This document shows positions 1 through 10,106 of a DNA stretch of 64,000 nt, piece after piece. The position numbers were made by a program, and so were the translations under genes. A model generated the notes under the pieces. The model saw only the letters and a list, made by a program, of their open reading frames with translations. It did no database searches and was not told the DNA's origin. How positions within the stretch are numbered: position 1 is the first letter of the stretch; each line of letters starts with the position of its first letter. Location: NCBI RefSeq assembly GCF_949987515.2, contig NC_082702.1, forward strand, positions 54,901,600-54,965,599. The letters run 5' to 3'. This stretch comes from Delphinus delphis (lineage: Eukaryota > Chordata > Mammalia > Artiodactyla > Delphinidae).

Positions 1-1289
1 TGGTATGATGTGTGTTCATGCTCTTGGGGTATGACGGCCTCTGGGCCCTCAGAGCAGGTGTGTGTGTATGTGTGCACTGTTAGAGCCATATTTAGTTTTA
101 TACCTGTGTGTATGTGTACACATACATATTTTTAATATACTTGATCATAGAGTTCAATGCAATAAATACCACAGGGCTGGTGCCAGCTCTTTATATATTT
201 GTAAGTCCCTTCACCAACAGGGAGAGCGCCAGCTCCCAGGATCTTTGGTATATTTACTTATTGCCAATCTCCCTGTGTGTAACCAGGCTCTTCACCTTGC
301 CAACCACCTATTGGTCCCCAATCCACTGGCCACCTCCTAGCTCTGCTGTCTTCTCTCTTGGCCCCTCGACTGCACTGCACCCCACCCCCCCAACAACATA
401 TGTTTTCTTGAGTATCTCATGTCCTATTGGCAGTTCTTTGCTGTCTGGGGTCACAGCACCGTTACACACACACTCACAGACCACAAACACTACCTAGATG
501 TGATTTCAGGGACTGGAAAACACCTCTGAAACCCATCTTGACCTGAGGCTGGACTTTAAGAACCCCCACCTCGGCAATGCTCCGTGTGTGGTATCATTCC
601 CATTTTACAGAGGAGAACACGGAGACTCAGGGAAGTCAAGGGAGTTGCTGAGAGTTGCACAGCTGGTAGCTGGGGGAACTGGAATCAGAGCCCAGATCAG
701 TGAGACGTGGGCCTCCACCCAATTTCTGCAGTTAGGGTTCCTCCCCCCGCACCACCCCACAAGTATTAAAAAGTAGTAGGGGGAATAAAAGAGAGGGAAA
801 AGAAAAGGGAAAAAAAAGAAAGTAGTGGGCAGGCCCTTTGAGTTCATTACATCACTCTTGCCCCAGGATCTGGGCCTCCTGTTGCTCTGTGCGCCCAGCC
901 CTACCGGCCTCCTTATGGGTCCCTCTGGTCCCAGCCTCTGCCCCTCCTTCCCAAGTGAGCAGCGGCCCAGTCTGATTCTCCAAGCATCCCTGTTCCCAGG
1001 AAGCCCCTCCCCTCCTGCACCATCTCTGCCCCCAGGCTTGGTCGGGACTGGTTTCTCCCCCTTGGAATCAGCAATTCTTACACGTGGTTCAAGATTTAAG
1101 AAGATACAAAAGGGGGTCCAGTAGGAGTCTGTCACTGCCTCGGTTTTCCACCACCCTGTTCCCAGCCCCAAAGGCGACCCAGCCCCCGGTCTCTGTGGCT
1201 TCTGCTGGAGGTGTGCCCTGATTCGACTAGCAAATCCCTCCTCTCCTTCTGGTTATACACAGGCTAGCGTATTGCTCATGACATGCTGC
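1..1289. other. ATP2C2 intron 1, left part: no gene seen
   Basis: Assigned to intron 1 because exon 2 lies downstream. At 595-700 there is an L2/MIR-type fragment (CATTTTACAGAGGAG followed by an AGTTGCACAGCTGG-like core). The rest holds no coding sequence, CpG island or RNA gene that I can recognise. Confidence 0.6.
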
Positions 1290-1900
1290 ACCTTTTTTTT
1301 TCTTCTCAAACTATTGCTAATGGTACCACTACTTGGGAGAGCTCTTGGGCAGTGTCTACTGTCACTAAAAGCACGTAAACCCACCCTGTGACCCCGCGGT
1401 CCACTTCTAGGTCTGTGCCCAGGAGAAATGGGGGCTTCTGTCTGCTAAAAGACGTGCGCACAGTGGTCCCAGCAGTGTTACGTATAAGAGGCCAAACTGG
1501 GCACAGCCTGAACACCCAACCGCATGCAAAGAGTTACATGAATCGTGCATATCCATGCAATGGCATCCTGGGAATACTACACAGCAACAAAAGACAGTGA
1601 CTTACAGACCATGGAACAAGCTGGATGAGTCTTGCTAAGAGCCAATTACAGGAGTACATGTGTACGGTTTCCTTTGTGTGGAGTTCCCTAACGGGCAGAA
1701 GAAATCCACGTTGATAGAAGCCCCAGTGTCGGTCATCTTCTGGGGGGCTGTCAACCGGGAGAGGGCCCGAGGGAGCCTTTTGGGAGCTGGAGAGGTTCCA
1801 CGTGGCACCTGGTGGGGTGACTCTGTCGTACACATGCGCAGAAGTGCGTCCAGGCACACGCGGGATTTGTGTACAGGATACTGCCACATATATTTCACAT
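1290..1900 (+). repeat. Old L1 3'-end fragment, sense
   Basis: Diverged L1 ORF2-end and 3'UTR text in sense orientation, with phrases such as TGGAATACTACACAGCAAC and the following 'ATGGAACAAGCTGGATGAG' type run. Heavily mutated, no open frame. Edges are approximate. Confidence 0.6.
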
Positions 1901-1964
1901 TTTCCATGTAGGCAAAGAAAAAATAAACGCTTATGCTCTTTGGGTGGCAACAAAGGGTTTCACG

Positions 1965-2399
1965 GTATGGTGCTACCGTAATTAATGTAACCCATCCTTT
2001 ATTAGCAGCACGTGGGTTGTTTCTAGTACTTCGTTATTATAAACAATATTGCAATGGATGACTGAACAGAAGCCATTCTGCAGTAAATAAATCTGCAAAC
2101 GATATGAGGAGAGCAGGTCCGTTTTCAACTTTGATGCTGCCGCCTGCCCTCCCCTGGGGCTCATCTGGCTTCACCTGCCCCTCCCGGCCTCGATGAGAGG
2201 CTCCATCCCCACCCCCTGGCACCAGCTCTCCTGTTACAAATTTCTGGAACCTTAGCTATCAGATAGGTGGCGGAGGGTGTACTGGAGTCTCTTGAATGCG
2301 AATCTCTGATTTTAAATGAGTTTGATGATCCTTTCATGTTTCAAGGTTATTCATCTTTATTCCCTTTCTGTGACCTCTTTGTTTATGTCCTTTGCCCTC
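1965..2399 (-). repeat. Old L1 fragment, antisense
   Basis: Antisense L1 3' text (AACAATATTGCAATGGATGA, then a segment ending TCCTTTGCCCTC) interrupted on its right by a CHR SINE. Only approximate edges can be given. Confidence 0.45.
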
Positions 2400-2610
2400 T
2401 TTTTTTTTTTTTTTTTTGCGGTACGCGGGCCTCTGACTGTTGTGGCCTCTCCCGTTGCGGAGCACAGGCTCCGGACGCGCAGGCTCAGCGGCCATGGCTC
2501 ACGGGCCCAGCCGCTCCGCGGCATGTGGGATCTTCCCGGACCGGGGCACGAACCCGCGTCCCCTGCATCGGCAGGCGGACTCTCAGCCACTACGCCACCA
2601 GGGAAGCCCC
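2400..2610 (-). mobile_element. CHR SINE (short form), antisense
   Basis: Full-length cetacean CHR SINE: T-run (its poly(A) tail), GCGGTACGCGGGCC body, tRNA-like head with a B-box-like GGGGCACGAACCCGCG on this strand, ending CACCAGGGAAGCCC. Flanks CTTTGCCCTC and CTTTTGCCCA suggest a target-site duplication. Confidence 0.93.
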
Positions 2611-2939
2611 CCTTTTGCCCATTTTTGAAAAACATGAGCTGCTAGTTTTTTCCCTTCTTCATAAGTAAGAGCCCTTCATTTGTTTGGGGAATTGTTTTTC
2701 ATCGGTGTTCTAAGCTACAGATATGTTCCACAGTGTGGCTTTTACCTTGGGACTTAGCATGTGGTGCTTCTTGCAGAAGACAACCCGGTTCTATGTAGTG
2801 AGTTTATCAGTCTTTTCCTTCCTGGCGTCTGGCTTCATCTGGCACTCAGAACGCCCTTTCTTACTCTGAGATGTTTTTGAAATGTAGTCCATAGTTTCTT
2901 CTAGTACTTCAGTGGTTTCTTTTGTTTCTACTTGTCCTA

Positions 2940-3025
2940 AAATTTCTTTTATTGAAGTATAGTTGAGTTACAATGTTGTGTTAATTTCTATTGTACAGCA
3001 AAGTGATTCAGTTATATATATATAC

Positions 3026-3076
<51 letters not shown>

Positions 3077-3119
3077 TTCTTTTTCATATTCTTTTCCATT
3101 ATGGCTTATCATAGGGTTG
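2940..3119 (-). repeat. L1 3'UTR fragment, antisense, with embedded microsatellite
   Basis: TTATTGAAGTATAGTTGAGT, then a run ending GTACAGCAAAGTGATTCAG, the antisense 3'UTR of artiodactyl/cetacean L1. Similar stretches occur at 43544-43625 and 60020-60090. It carries an expanded (TG)(TA)(CA) block. Confidence 0.75.
3013..3077. repeat. Compound microsatellite (TA)n-(GT)n-(TA)n-(CA)n
   Basis: A TG run, a TA run of about 11 units and a CA run in succession, so the GT and CA arms are complementary around a TA core and could fold as a hairpin. Confidence 0.9.
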
Positions 3120-3302
3120 TTTTTTTTTTTTTTTTCCGGTACGCGGGCCCCTCACTGTTTGGCCTCTCCCGTTGCGGAGCACAGGCTCCGGACGCGCAGG
3201 CTCAGCGGCCATGGCTCACGGGCCCAGCCGCTCCGCGGCATGTGGGATCTTCCCGGACCGGGGCACGAACTCGCGTCCCCTGCATCGGCAGGCAGACTCT
3301 CA
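3119..3302 (-). mobile_element. CHR SINE (short form), antisense, 5'-truncated
   Basis: T-run at 3120-3135, then the CHR body; it stops after GGCAGGCAGACTCT, lacking the terminal CACCAGGGAAGCC of full copies. Confidence 0.88.
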
Positions 3303-3523
3303 CTCCCAAGTGGGCCACTTGCTGGCTCTTCCCGGTGGCCTTTCCACCTGAAGGCCCCCTCTGCTCCATGGGAGCTCACTCCTGCACCTTCTTCAAGGCT
3401 GTTTTCTCGCGATTCCTGAGCGCCCGCACTCTGAACCGGGGCCCCGTGGCTCCTTCGTAGGGCGAGGTGTCCCCGTCACGGTATGGCCGCACGGGTCACG
3501 GGCATCTCTTGGCTTGTTCCTTC

Positions 3524-3605
3524 CTGGTGTTGCCAGATCCCCAGAGGACGTCCAGCTGCATTTGAGTTTCAGATAAACAGCGAATCGCTTTTTAGTATAC
3601 GTGGG
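3524..3605. repeat. Half of a foldback DNA element
   Basis: TTGCCAGAT start, then a segment with GAGTTTCAGATAAACAGCGA and TTTTTAGTATACG. It corresponds to one arm of the hairpin element found whole at 19964-20162. Confidence 0.5.
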
Positions 3606-4379
3606 TTCTATGCAGTGTTTGCCAAGCACATATACTGAAAGATGATCCATTGTTTATCTGGAGTTCGGAAGAAACTGGACATCCTGCACTTTTTTTCTTT
3701 TCTTTTGTTTTTTTTGCTTATTCTGGCGGCCCTATTAGGAACCCCCTCCCCTACCGTGTTCTTGGAGCTGCTGGAGGATGAGGACATCCCCGCCCTCTGT
3801 TGTCCCTGTTCATCACCCCATTGCTTAGGTTCGCTTATGCTTCCCGGGTGCCAGGCCCTGAACTCGGGGCTCCGAGTCCCTGGTTTCCTGTTACCTCACG
3901 GCAGCTTATGGAATCCCTGCTGTTATAACCCCCACTTTGCAGAGGGGGAAATCGAGGCACGGGGGAGGTTTGGGGCAAATATGTTGCAGAAATAAATGTT
4001 TGCATGAACCCTTTAAAGAGGGAAGCGAGCATTGGGGTCTAACTCAGTAAGTGTTTGAGGTGAACCAGAGCTGGATGGGATGCAGAGGAAGCTGGGCTCT
4101 GCTCAGAGGAGACGGTTCACCCCCAGGTGCCATGTGGTCGCTTGCTCTGCTGTGAGCTCACAGCTCATCTTTCAGCGATGCTGTTTACCTCTGTGGTTCC
4201 CTTGGAAGCCTCCGCCAGGTAGCATCAGCCCTGGACTGTCTTGCTTGGTGAAAATGCCCTAAGAAGTTCATATGTTCCAGACTCTTTCCTCGGGTCTCGG
4301 GAAGACCCCACTCACCATCACCAGTGTGGGTCTGTCCTCTGTGAGCAAACGATCCTTCGGGGTCACAAAGGAGGCACAG
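3606..4379. other. Intron 1 segment: little recognised
   Basis: An L2-type fragment near 3915-3965 (CCCACTTTGCAGAGGGGGAAA). Otherwise no gene or repeat that I can name. Confidence 0.5.
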
Positions 4380-4655
4380 AAGGTCACATTATATGATTCT
4401 ATTCATATGAAATATGTAGAATTGGTAAATCTGTGGAGGCAGACGGCAGATTGGAGGTTGCCAGGAGCTGGGTGTGTGTGTGTGACTGATGATGGTACAA
4501 GGTCTCCTTTTGGGGTGACGGCAATGTCTTACCACTAGGTAGATGGGGTGATTGCACGACACTGAGAATGTTCTGAATCTCCCTGAATTGTTCACTCCAA
4601 GATGGGTCATTTTATGTTATGTGAATTTCACCTTAGTGAAAAAGAACTTTGTGAA
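4380..4655 (+). repeat. Old L1 3' end, sense
   Basis: L1M-type text (GGTTGCCAGGAGCTGGG, GGTGATTGCACGACACTG, TTCACCTTAGTGAAAAAG) leading to an A-run in which a CHR SINE starts. Confidence 0.65.
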
Positions 4656-4665
4656 AAAAAAAAGG

Positions 4666-4870
4666 GGGGCTTCCCTGGTGGCGCAGTGGTTGAGAGACCG
4701 CCTGCCGATGCAGGGGACACGGGTTCGTGCCCCGGTCCGGGAAGATCCCACATGCTGTGGAGCGGCTGGGCCCGTGAGCCGTGGCTGCTGAGCCTGCGCG
4801 TCCGGGGCCTGTGCTCCACAACGGGAGGGGCCACAACAGTGAGAGGCCTGCGTACCGCAAAAAAAAAAAG
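4666..4870 (+). mobile_element. CHR SINE (short form), sense
   Basis: GGGGCTTCCCTGGTGGCGCA head, B-box-like GGGTTCGTGCCCCGG, ending GCGTACCGC plus an A-tail. It lies directly at the A-rich end of the L1 fragment to its left. Confidence 0.93.
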
Positions 4871-5519
4871 ACACAAAGGAGAAAGGAGGGGTGGTGCCCC
4901 CCAAATCAGGCTGGACAGGAAGGGAGAATCAGGGGTGCCCCAGAGGGTGCCTGACCTGAGTCAGGATGGGCCAGTCTTTACAGAAGGAAAACGCCGCGAT
5001 TCAAACCCGGCAGAATCCACAAAGCACATGTCCTTAAGGGGTAGAGGGGGCCACACGAGAGCACCCACGTGCCAGTGGGAACAGGGACCACATTGCAGTC
5101 CCATCTGAGGGCTGTGCTTTCTGAGAATGGCACCCTGCAGTAAGGCGGAGTGAGCCCCTGCGGATGCCCTGTCCTAGCAGCCTGGGAACACAGGAGGGAC
5201 CTGGGAGCCCGGCTGAAGTGGGTTGGGAAGTGGATGGGCGTTAACAAAGGAGAGACAGCAAGTGTAGACGGCTTCTTCCCAAGCTCGATCGTGGGCAAGG
5301 AGAGGAGTGAGTGTGTGGTCTCCAGCGTGAAGCCCAGAACGGAGGTTAGAGGTACGGGGAAAACCACACGGAAATGCGGCAGAGGGATTGGAGACCCGCA
5401 GGGGTGGGGCGGAGGTCTGAGACCTGATGCAGTTGGGGCCCAGGAGCGAGTTGGGGACGCAGGTCAAGGTTTTGGAGGGAGTTCAAGTCTAAGTGGCTTT
5501 TTATTTTTTAAAGAAGGAA
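4871..5519. other. Intron 1 segment: nothing recognised
   Basis: Single-copy-looking, moderately GC-rich sequence. Its open frames show no family signature. Confidence 0.5.
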
Positions 5520-5856
5520 TATTTTCTTTTTTTAATTTAATTTACTTATTTATTTTTGGCTGCGTTTTGTCTTCATTGCTGCACGCGGGCTTTCTCTACT
5601 TGTAGCGAGCAGGGGCTACTCTTTGTTGCGGTGCGCGGGCTTCTCATTGCGGTAGTTTCTCGTTGCAGAGCACAGGCTCTAGGCGCGCGGGCTTCAGTAG
5701 TTGTGGCTCGCGGGCTCTAGAGCACAAGCTCAGTAGTTGTGGCACACGGGCTTAGTTGCTCCGCGGCATGTGGAATCTTCCCGGACCAGGGCTCAAACCC
5801 ATGTCCCCTGCATTGGCAGGCAGATTCTTAACCACTGCGCCACCAGGGAAGTCCCC
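5520..5856 (-). mobile_element. CHR-type SINE (long form), antisense
   Basis: A/T-rich tail, TTTTTGGCTGCG, repeated 'AGTAGTTGTGGC' units and the end CACCAGGGAAGTCCC. This older CHR form is about 330 bp, with more internal repeat than the short form. Confidence 0.88.
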
Positions 5857-6219
5857 AAGTGGCTTTTAAATTTTTTTTTGAAAGATAAAATTTATTGAGG
5901 TGACATTCACATAACATAAAATTCCCCACGTTAAAGTGACCAACTCAGTGGCACCGAGTGCATCCCTAATGTCATGTGACCCCTGCTTCTAGTGGAACCC
6001 CCAGTGGAGGGCTCCAAACATTTTGGTCACCCCTAAAAGAAAGGTCACACCCAGAGCAGCCGCTCTCCAGTCATCCCCCTGCCGCCGGCACCTGGCAGCC
6101 ATGCATCTACCTTCTGTCTCCGTGGATTTACCTGTTCTGATCATCCCCTAAAAACAGAATCACGTGATATGTGGCTTTTGTGTTCGGCTTCCTTCACTCA
6201 ACGTGAAATTTTCGAGGTT
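5857..6219 (-). repeat. Old L1 3' fragment, antisense
   Basis: TTTATTGAGGTGACATTCAC, CACGTTAAAGTGACCAACTC and TTTACCTGTTCTG, typical antisense L1M text. A sister fragment lies at 27165-27480. Confidence 0.65.
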
Positions 6220-6665
6220 CATCCGTGTTGGGGGATTGTCGTCATTCCCTAGGGCTCCTGAGACAAAGCGCTCTAAATTATGGTGGCTTCAAACAACAGA
6301 AATTTATTCTCTCACGGTTCTGGAGGCCAGACGTCCCAGATGACGGTGTTGGCAGGGCCTGGCTGTCTCTAACGGCTGTAGTGGAGAACCTGTGCCATGC
6401 CTTTCTCTTAGCTTCCGGTCCTGCTGGCGATCCCTGATGTCCTGGGCTTGCAGAGGCATCGCTCCTTGCTCGGTCTTCACATCGTCTTCTGGCCATGTGG
6501 GTCTGTCCCTGTGTCCAGAGCACTCCTTATGAGAACATCAGGCATATTCGATTAGGGCCCACGCTAGTGACGTCATTCTCACTTGGTTACCTCTGTAAAG
6601 ACCCTATTTCTAAATGAGGTCGCATTCTGACGTTCTGGGGGTTATAACTTGAAGGTAGCTTCTTT
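6220..6665 (-). repeat. LTR-type (MLT1/MaLR-like) repeat, antisense
   Basis: AAACAACAGAAATTTATTCT, CTCACGGTTCTGGAGGCCAG and GACCCTATTTCTAAATGAGG. It is the reverse complement of the element at 22985-23400. The family name is from memory and uncertain. Confidence 0.6.
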
Positions 6666-6681
6666 TTCATTCCAGATTTAT

Positions 6682-7100
6682 GTTTTTTAAGATTTGTTTA
6701 TTTATTTATTTTATTAGTTTTGGCTGCGTCGGTCTTAGTTGCGGCACGCGGGATCTTCGTTGAGCCACGTGGGATCTTGTGTTGCGGTGTGCAGGCTCTG
6801 CGTTGTGGTGTGTGGGCTTCTCTGTAGTTGCGCTATGCGGGTTTTCTCTCTCTAGTTGTGGCGCGCAGGCTCCAGGGTGCATGGGCTCTGTAGCTGTGGC
6901 GTGTGGGCTCCAGAACACGTGGGCTCTGTAGTTTGCGGCAACAAGCTCTCTGGTTGAGGCGCGAGAGCTCAGTAGTTGCGGCACACGGGCTTAGTTGCCC
7001 CGAGGCGTGTGGGATCTTAGTTCCTGGACCAGGGATCGAACCCGCGTCCCCTGCATTGTAAGGCCGATTCTTTACCACTGGACCACCAAGGAAGTCCCTC
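6682..7100 (-). mobile_element. CHR-type SINE with expanded internal repeats, antisense
   Basis: Starts in TTTTTTAAG-rich tail and ends CACCAAGGAAGTCCC. Flanked by TTCCAGATTTAT at 6670-6681 and 7102-7113, a clear 12-bp target-site duplication. At about 415 bp it is longer than the 330-bp form because of extra 'TTGTGGCGYGYRGGCTC' units. Confidence 0.9.
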
Positions 7101-8270
7101 CTTCCAGATTTATTGAGATATAATTGAAATACAGCACTAAGTTTAAGGTGTGCAGCAGAATGATTTGACCTACACACTTCGTGAAGTGATTATCACAGTA
7201 AGTTTAGCGAACATCCATCTCATATTTTTTCCTTGTGATGAGAACTCTTAGGACTTACCCTCTTAACAACTTTTGTACATAACATACGGCACTGTTAGTT
7301 ATATTTATCATTTTGTACATTATATGCCTAGTACTTATTTATCTTATAACTAGAAATTTGAACCTTTTGACCACCTTCATCCAATTCACCCTCCCCACCT
7401 CTGGTAACCATAAATCTGATGTCTTTTTCTATGAGATCAAATGTTGTTTTTTGAAGTTTAATTGACCTATGACACTATGTTAGTTCCTGGTATACAACAT
7501 AGTGATTCAGCATTTCTGTATATTTCAAAATGATCACCAGGATGTCTAGTGACAATCTGTCACCATACGAAGATATTACTTAATAACTGCATGTGTCCCT
7601 CTCACACTGTCGATTTCATACCTGCGACCCGTTTACTTTGCAGTTTGTAAAATTTGTACGTCTTAATCTCCCTCACCTATTTCTCTCCTCCCACCACCCC
7701 TCTTCCCTCTGACAACCACTTGTTTGTTTTCAGCGTCTGTAACTCTGTTTCTGTTTTGTGATGTTTGTTCATTTGTTTTTTAGAGTCCACATATAAGTGA
7801 TATCCTACAGTATTTGTCTTTCTCTGTCTGACTTACGTCACTGAGCGTGATACTCTCTAGGTCCATCCATGCTGTTGCAAATGGCAAGGTTTCTTTCTTT
7901 TTTATGGTTGAGTAATATTCCATCGTGTGTGTGTGAGTGTGTGTTTACATATATATATATATACACACACACACATATATATATACACTGCATCTTCTTT
8001 ATCTCTTCATCTATTACTGGGCACTTAGGTTGCTTCCATATCAAGGTATCTTTTTTGAAAAGACACAGTTCGACCCAGAGCATAGCATCCCTCAGCACTT
8101 CATTCCTTTCTGAGGCTGAATAATATTCCATTGTGTGGAGAGAGCACATCTCGTTCATCCCTCATCCGTTGATGGGCCTTTGAGCTGCTGTGAATTGTGC
8201 TGCTGTGAACGTCCACGAACGTGTAGTTATTTGAGTCCCTGTTTTCTGTTCTCTTGTTCACATACCTGGG
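7101..8270 (-). repeat. Old L1 3'-end fragments, antisense, in tandem pieces
   Basis: Several antisense L1 3' pieces: TTTATTGAGATATAATTGAA, GTGATTCAGCATTTCTGTAT, GAGTAATATTCCATCGTGTG and TGAATAATATTCCATTGTGT. A (GT)/(TA)/(CA) microsatellite sits at 7924-7988. No open ORF2 remains. Confidence 0.7.
7924..7988. repeat. Compound microsatellite (GT)n-(TA)n-(CA)n-(TA)n
   Basis: Lies just after ATATTCCATCGTGTGTG of an antisense L1, the same architecture as the block at 3013-3077. Confidence 0.85.
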
Positions 8271-8540
8271 AGTGTGTCAATGACTTTCACTCAGAGAACA
8301 CAGTTGGAGGCCAGGTGCCCTCCCACTTTGGCCTCAGACTCTGTCCCCACAGTCATGGTCACAGTACACAGCTGGAATGTGGACCCTCCTTTCCTGGCCC
8401 CTCCCCTTACACACCCAAGCCTCTTTCGGCCACTTGGCTGGTTCCCAGGGACATGCGCTCGGACAAACTGGGAGTTCCTGAGAAATGGTGGGAACTCCTG
8501 CTAATCGTGACCCACAGAGGCAGAGGGAGTGGATTCCTTT
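8271..8540. other. Intron 1 segment: nothing recognised
   Basis: No gene or named repeat visible; followed by a T-run and an L1 fragment. Confidence 0.4.
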
Positions 8541-8544
8541 GATC

Positions 8545-9135
8545 CTTTTTTTTTTTCTTGTGGATTTTGTGTGTGTGTGGTAGAATGTACATAACATTCA
8601 CCATCGTAACTGTTTTTAAGTGCACGGTCCAGTGGCATTAAGTACATTTGCGTGGTCCTCCAATCATCACTACCGTCCGTCTCCAGAACTTTTTCAACTT
8701 CTCCCACTGAAACTCTGTCCCCATTAAACACTAACTCCCGGGACTTCCCTGGCGGTCCAGTGGTTAGGACTTGGCGCTTTCACCGCCGTGGCCCAGATTC
8801 AGTCCCTGGTCAGGGAACTGAGATCCCGCAAGCTGAGCGACGTGGCCAAAAACAAAACAAAACAAACAAACAAAAAACCCACTAATTCCTCCCCAGCTGC
8901 TGGTAACCACCATTCTACCTCCTGTCTCTATGAATTTCTCTATGGTGGGTACCACACATAAGTGGTATCATAACAGTATTTGTCCTTTTGTAACTGGCGT
9001 ATTTCACTTAGCATAATGTCCTCCAGCTTCATCCATGATGTGGTAGGTGTCAGAATTCCCTTCCTTTTTCAGGTTGAATAATATTCCATTGTGTGGTTAG
9101 ACCACACTTTGCTTACCCATTTATCTCTTGATGGA
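8545..9135 (-). repeat. Old L1 3' fragment, antisense, split by a SINE
   Basis: GTACATAACATTCACCATCG on the left and CTAATTCCTCCCCAGCTGCT on the right of the SINE at 8740-8878 are consecutive parts of one L1M element; it continues to GAATAATATTCCATTGTGTG. Confidence 0.75.
8740..8878 (+). mobile_element. tRNA-derived SINE (short, CHR/Bov-tA-like), sense
   Basis: GGACTTCCCTGGCGGTCCAG head, GGGAACTGAGATCCC, then an AAAACAAAAC tail. Flanks CACTAACTCC and CACTAATTCC look like a slightly diverged target-site duplication. Confidence 0.85.
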
Positions 9136-9891
9136 TTTTTTTTTCCTGAAACATTTATATTAACATATTTCCATACAAATAACCCAAAGAAAGTTTAGTA
9201 TTAGTTTTTTTGTTTTTTTTTAAATTTTATTTCATTTAACTTTTTATACAGCAGGTTCTTATTAGTCATCCATTTTAGACATATCAGTGTATATATACAT
9301 GTCAATCCCAATCGCCCAATTCATCCCACCACCACCACCACACGCCCGCCGCTTCCCCCCTTGGTGTCCATTCCTTTGTTCTCTAGATCTGTGTCTCAAT
9401 TTCTGCCCTACAAACCGGTTCATCTGTACCATTTTTCTAGATTTCACATACATGCATTAATATACGATATTTGTTTTTCTCTTTCTGACTTACTTCACTC
9501 TGTATGACAGTCTCTAGATCCATCCACGTCTCAACAAATGACCCAATTTCGTTCCTTTTTATAGCTGAGTAATATTCCATTGTATATATGTACCACAACT
9601 TCTTTATCCATTTGTCTGTCGATGGGCATTTAGGTTGTTTCCATGACCTGGCTATTGTAAATAGTGCTGCAATGAACATTGGGGTGCATGTGTCTTTTTG
9701 AATTACGGTTTTCTTTGGGTATATGCCCAGTAGTGGGATTGCTGGATCATATGGTGATTCTATTTTTAGTTTTTTAAGGAACCTCCATACTGTTCTCCAT
9801 AGTGGCTGTATCAATTTACATTCCCACCAGCAGTGCAAGAGGGTTCCCTTTTCTCTACACCCTCTCCAGCATTTGTTGTTTGTAGACTTTC

Positions 9892-10106
9892 TTTTTCTTT
9901 TTTTTTTTTTTTTGCGGTGCGCAGGCCTCTCACTGCTGTGGCCTCTCCCATTGCGGAGCACAGTCTCCGGATGTGCAGGCTCAGCGACCATGGCTCACGG
10001 GCCCAGCCGCTCCATGGCATGTGGGATCTTCCCGGACCGGGGCACGAACCCATGTCCCCTGCATCGGCAGGTGGACTCTCAACCACTGCGCCACCAGAGA
10101 AGCCCC
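9892..10106 (-). mobile_element. CHR SINE (short form) inside L1 ORF2, antisense
   Basis: T-run at 9901-9913, CHR body, ends CACCAGAGAAGCCCC. The L1 text on either side is not contiguous and no target-site duplication is seen. Confidence 0.92.

Noticed and set aside
605..1171. A 188-codon minus-strand frame near the left edge
   Set aside because: It is low-complexity in part (Phe run from an A-rich stretch) and has no conserved motif or splice support.
2267..2668. Recurring frames with Arg/Pro-rich peptides such as [16 protein letters not shown], seen at a dozen places
   Set aside because: They are the translated antisense CHR SINE body; repetition reflects the repeat family, not a gene family.
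2963..3460. Frames rich in Ile-Tyr repeats
   Set aside because: They are translations of the GT/TA/CA microsatellite and CHR SINE; no protein.
4725..4740. tRNA-like A/B-box sequences that might be called tRNA genes
   Set aside because: They are the tRNA-derived heads of CHR SINEs; there is no intact cloverleaf with a proper anticodon arm.
5520..7100. Regularly spaced AGTAGTTGTGGC units that look like a short direct-repeat array
   Set aside because: They are internal units of CHR-type SINEs with diverged spacing; a CRISPR array is excluded in mammalian nuclear DNA.
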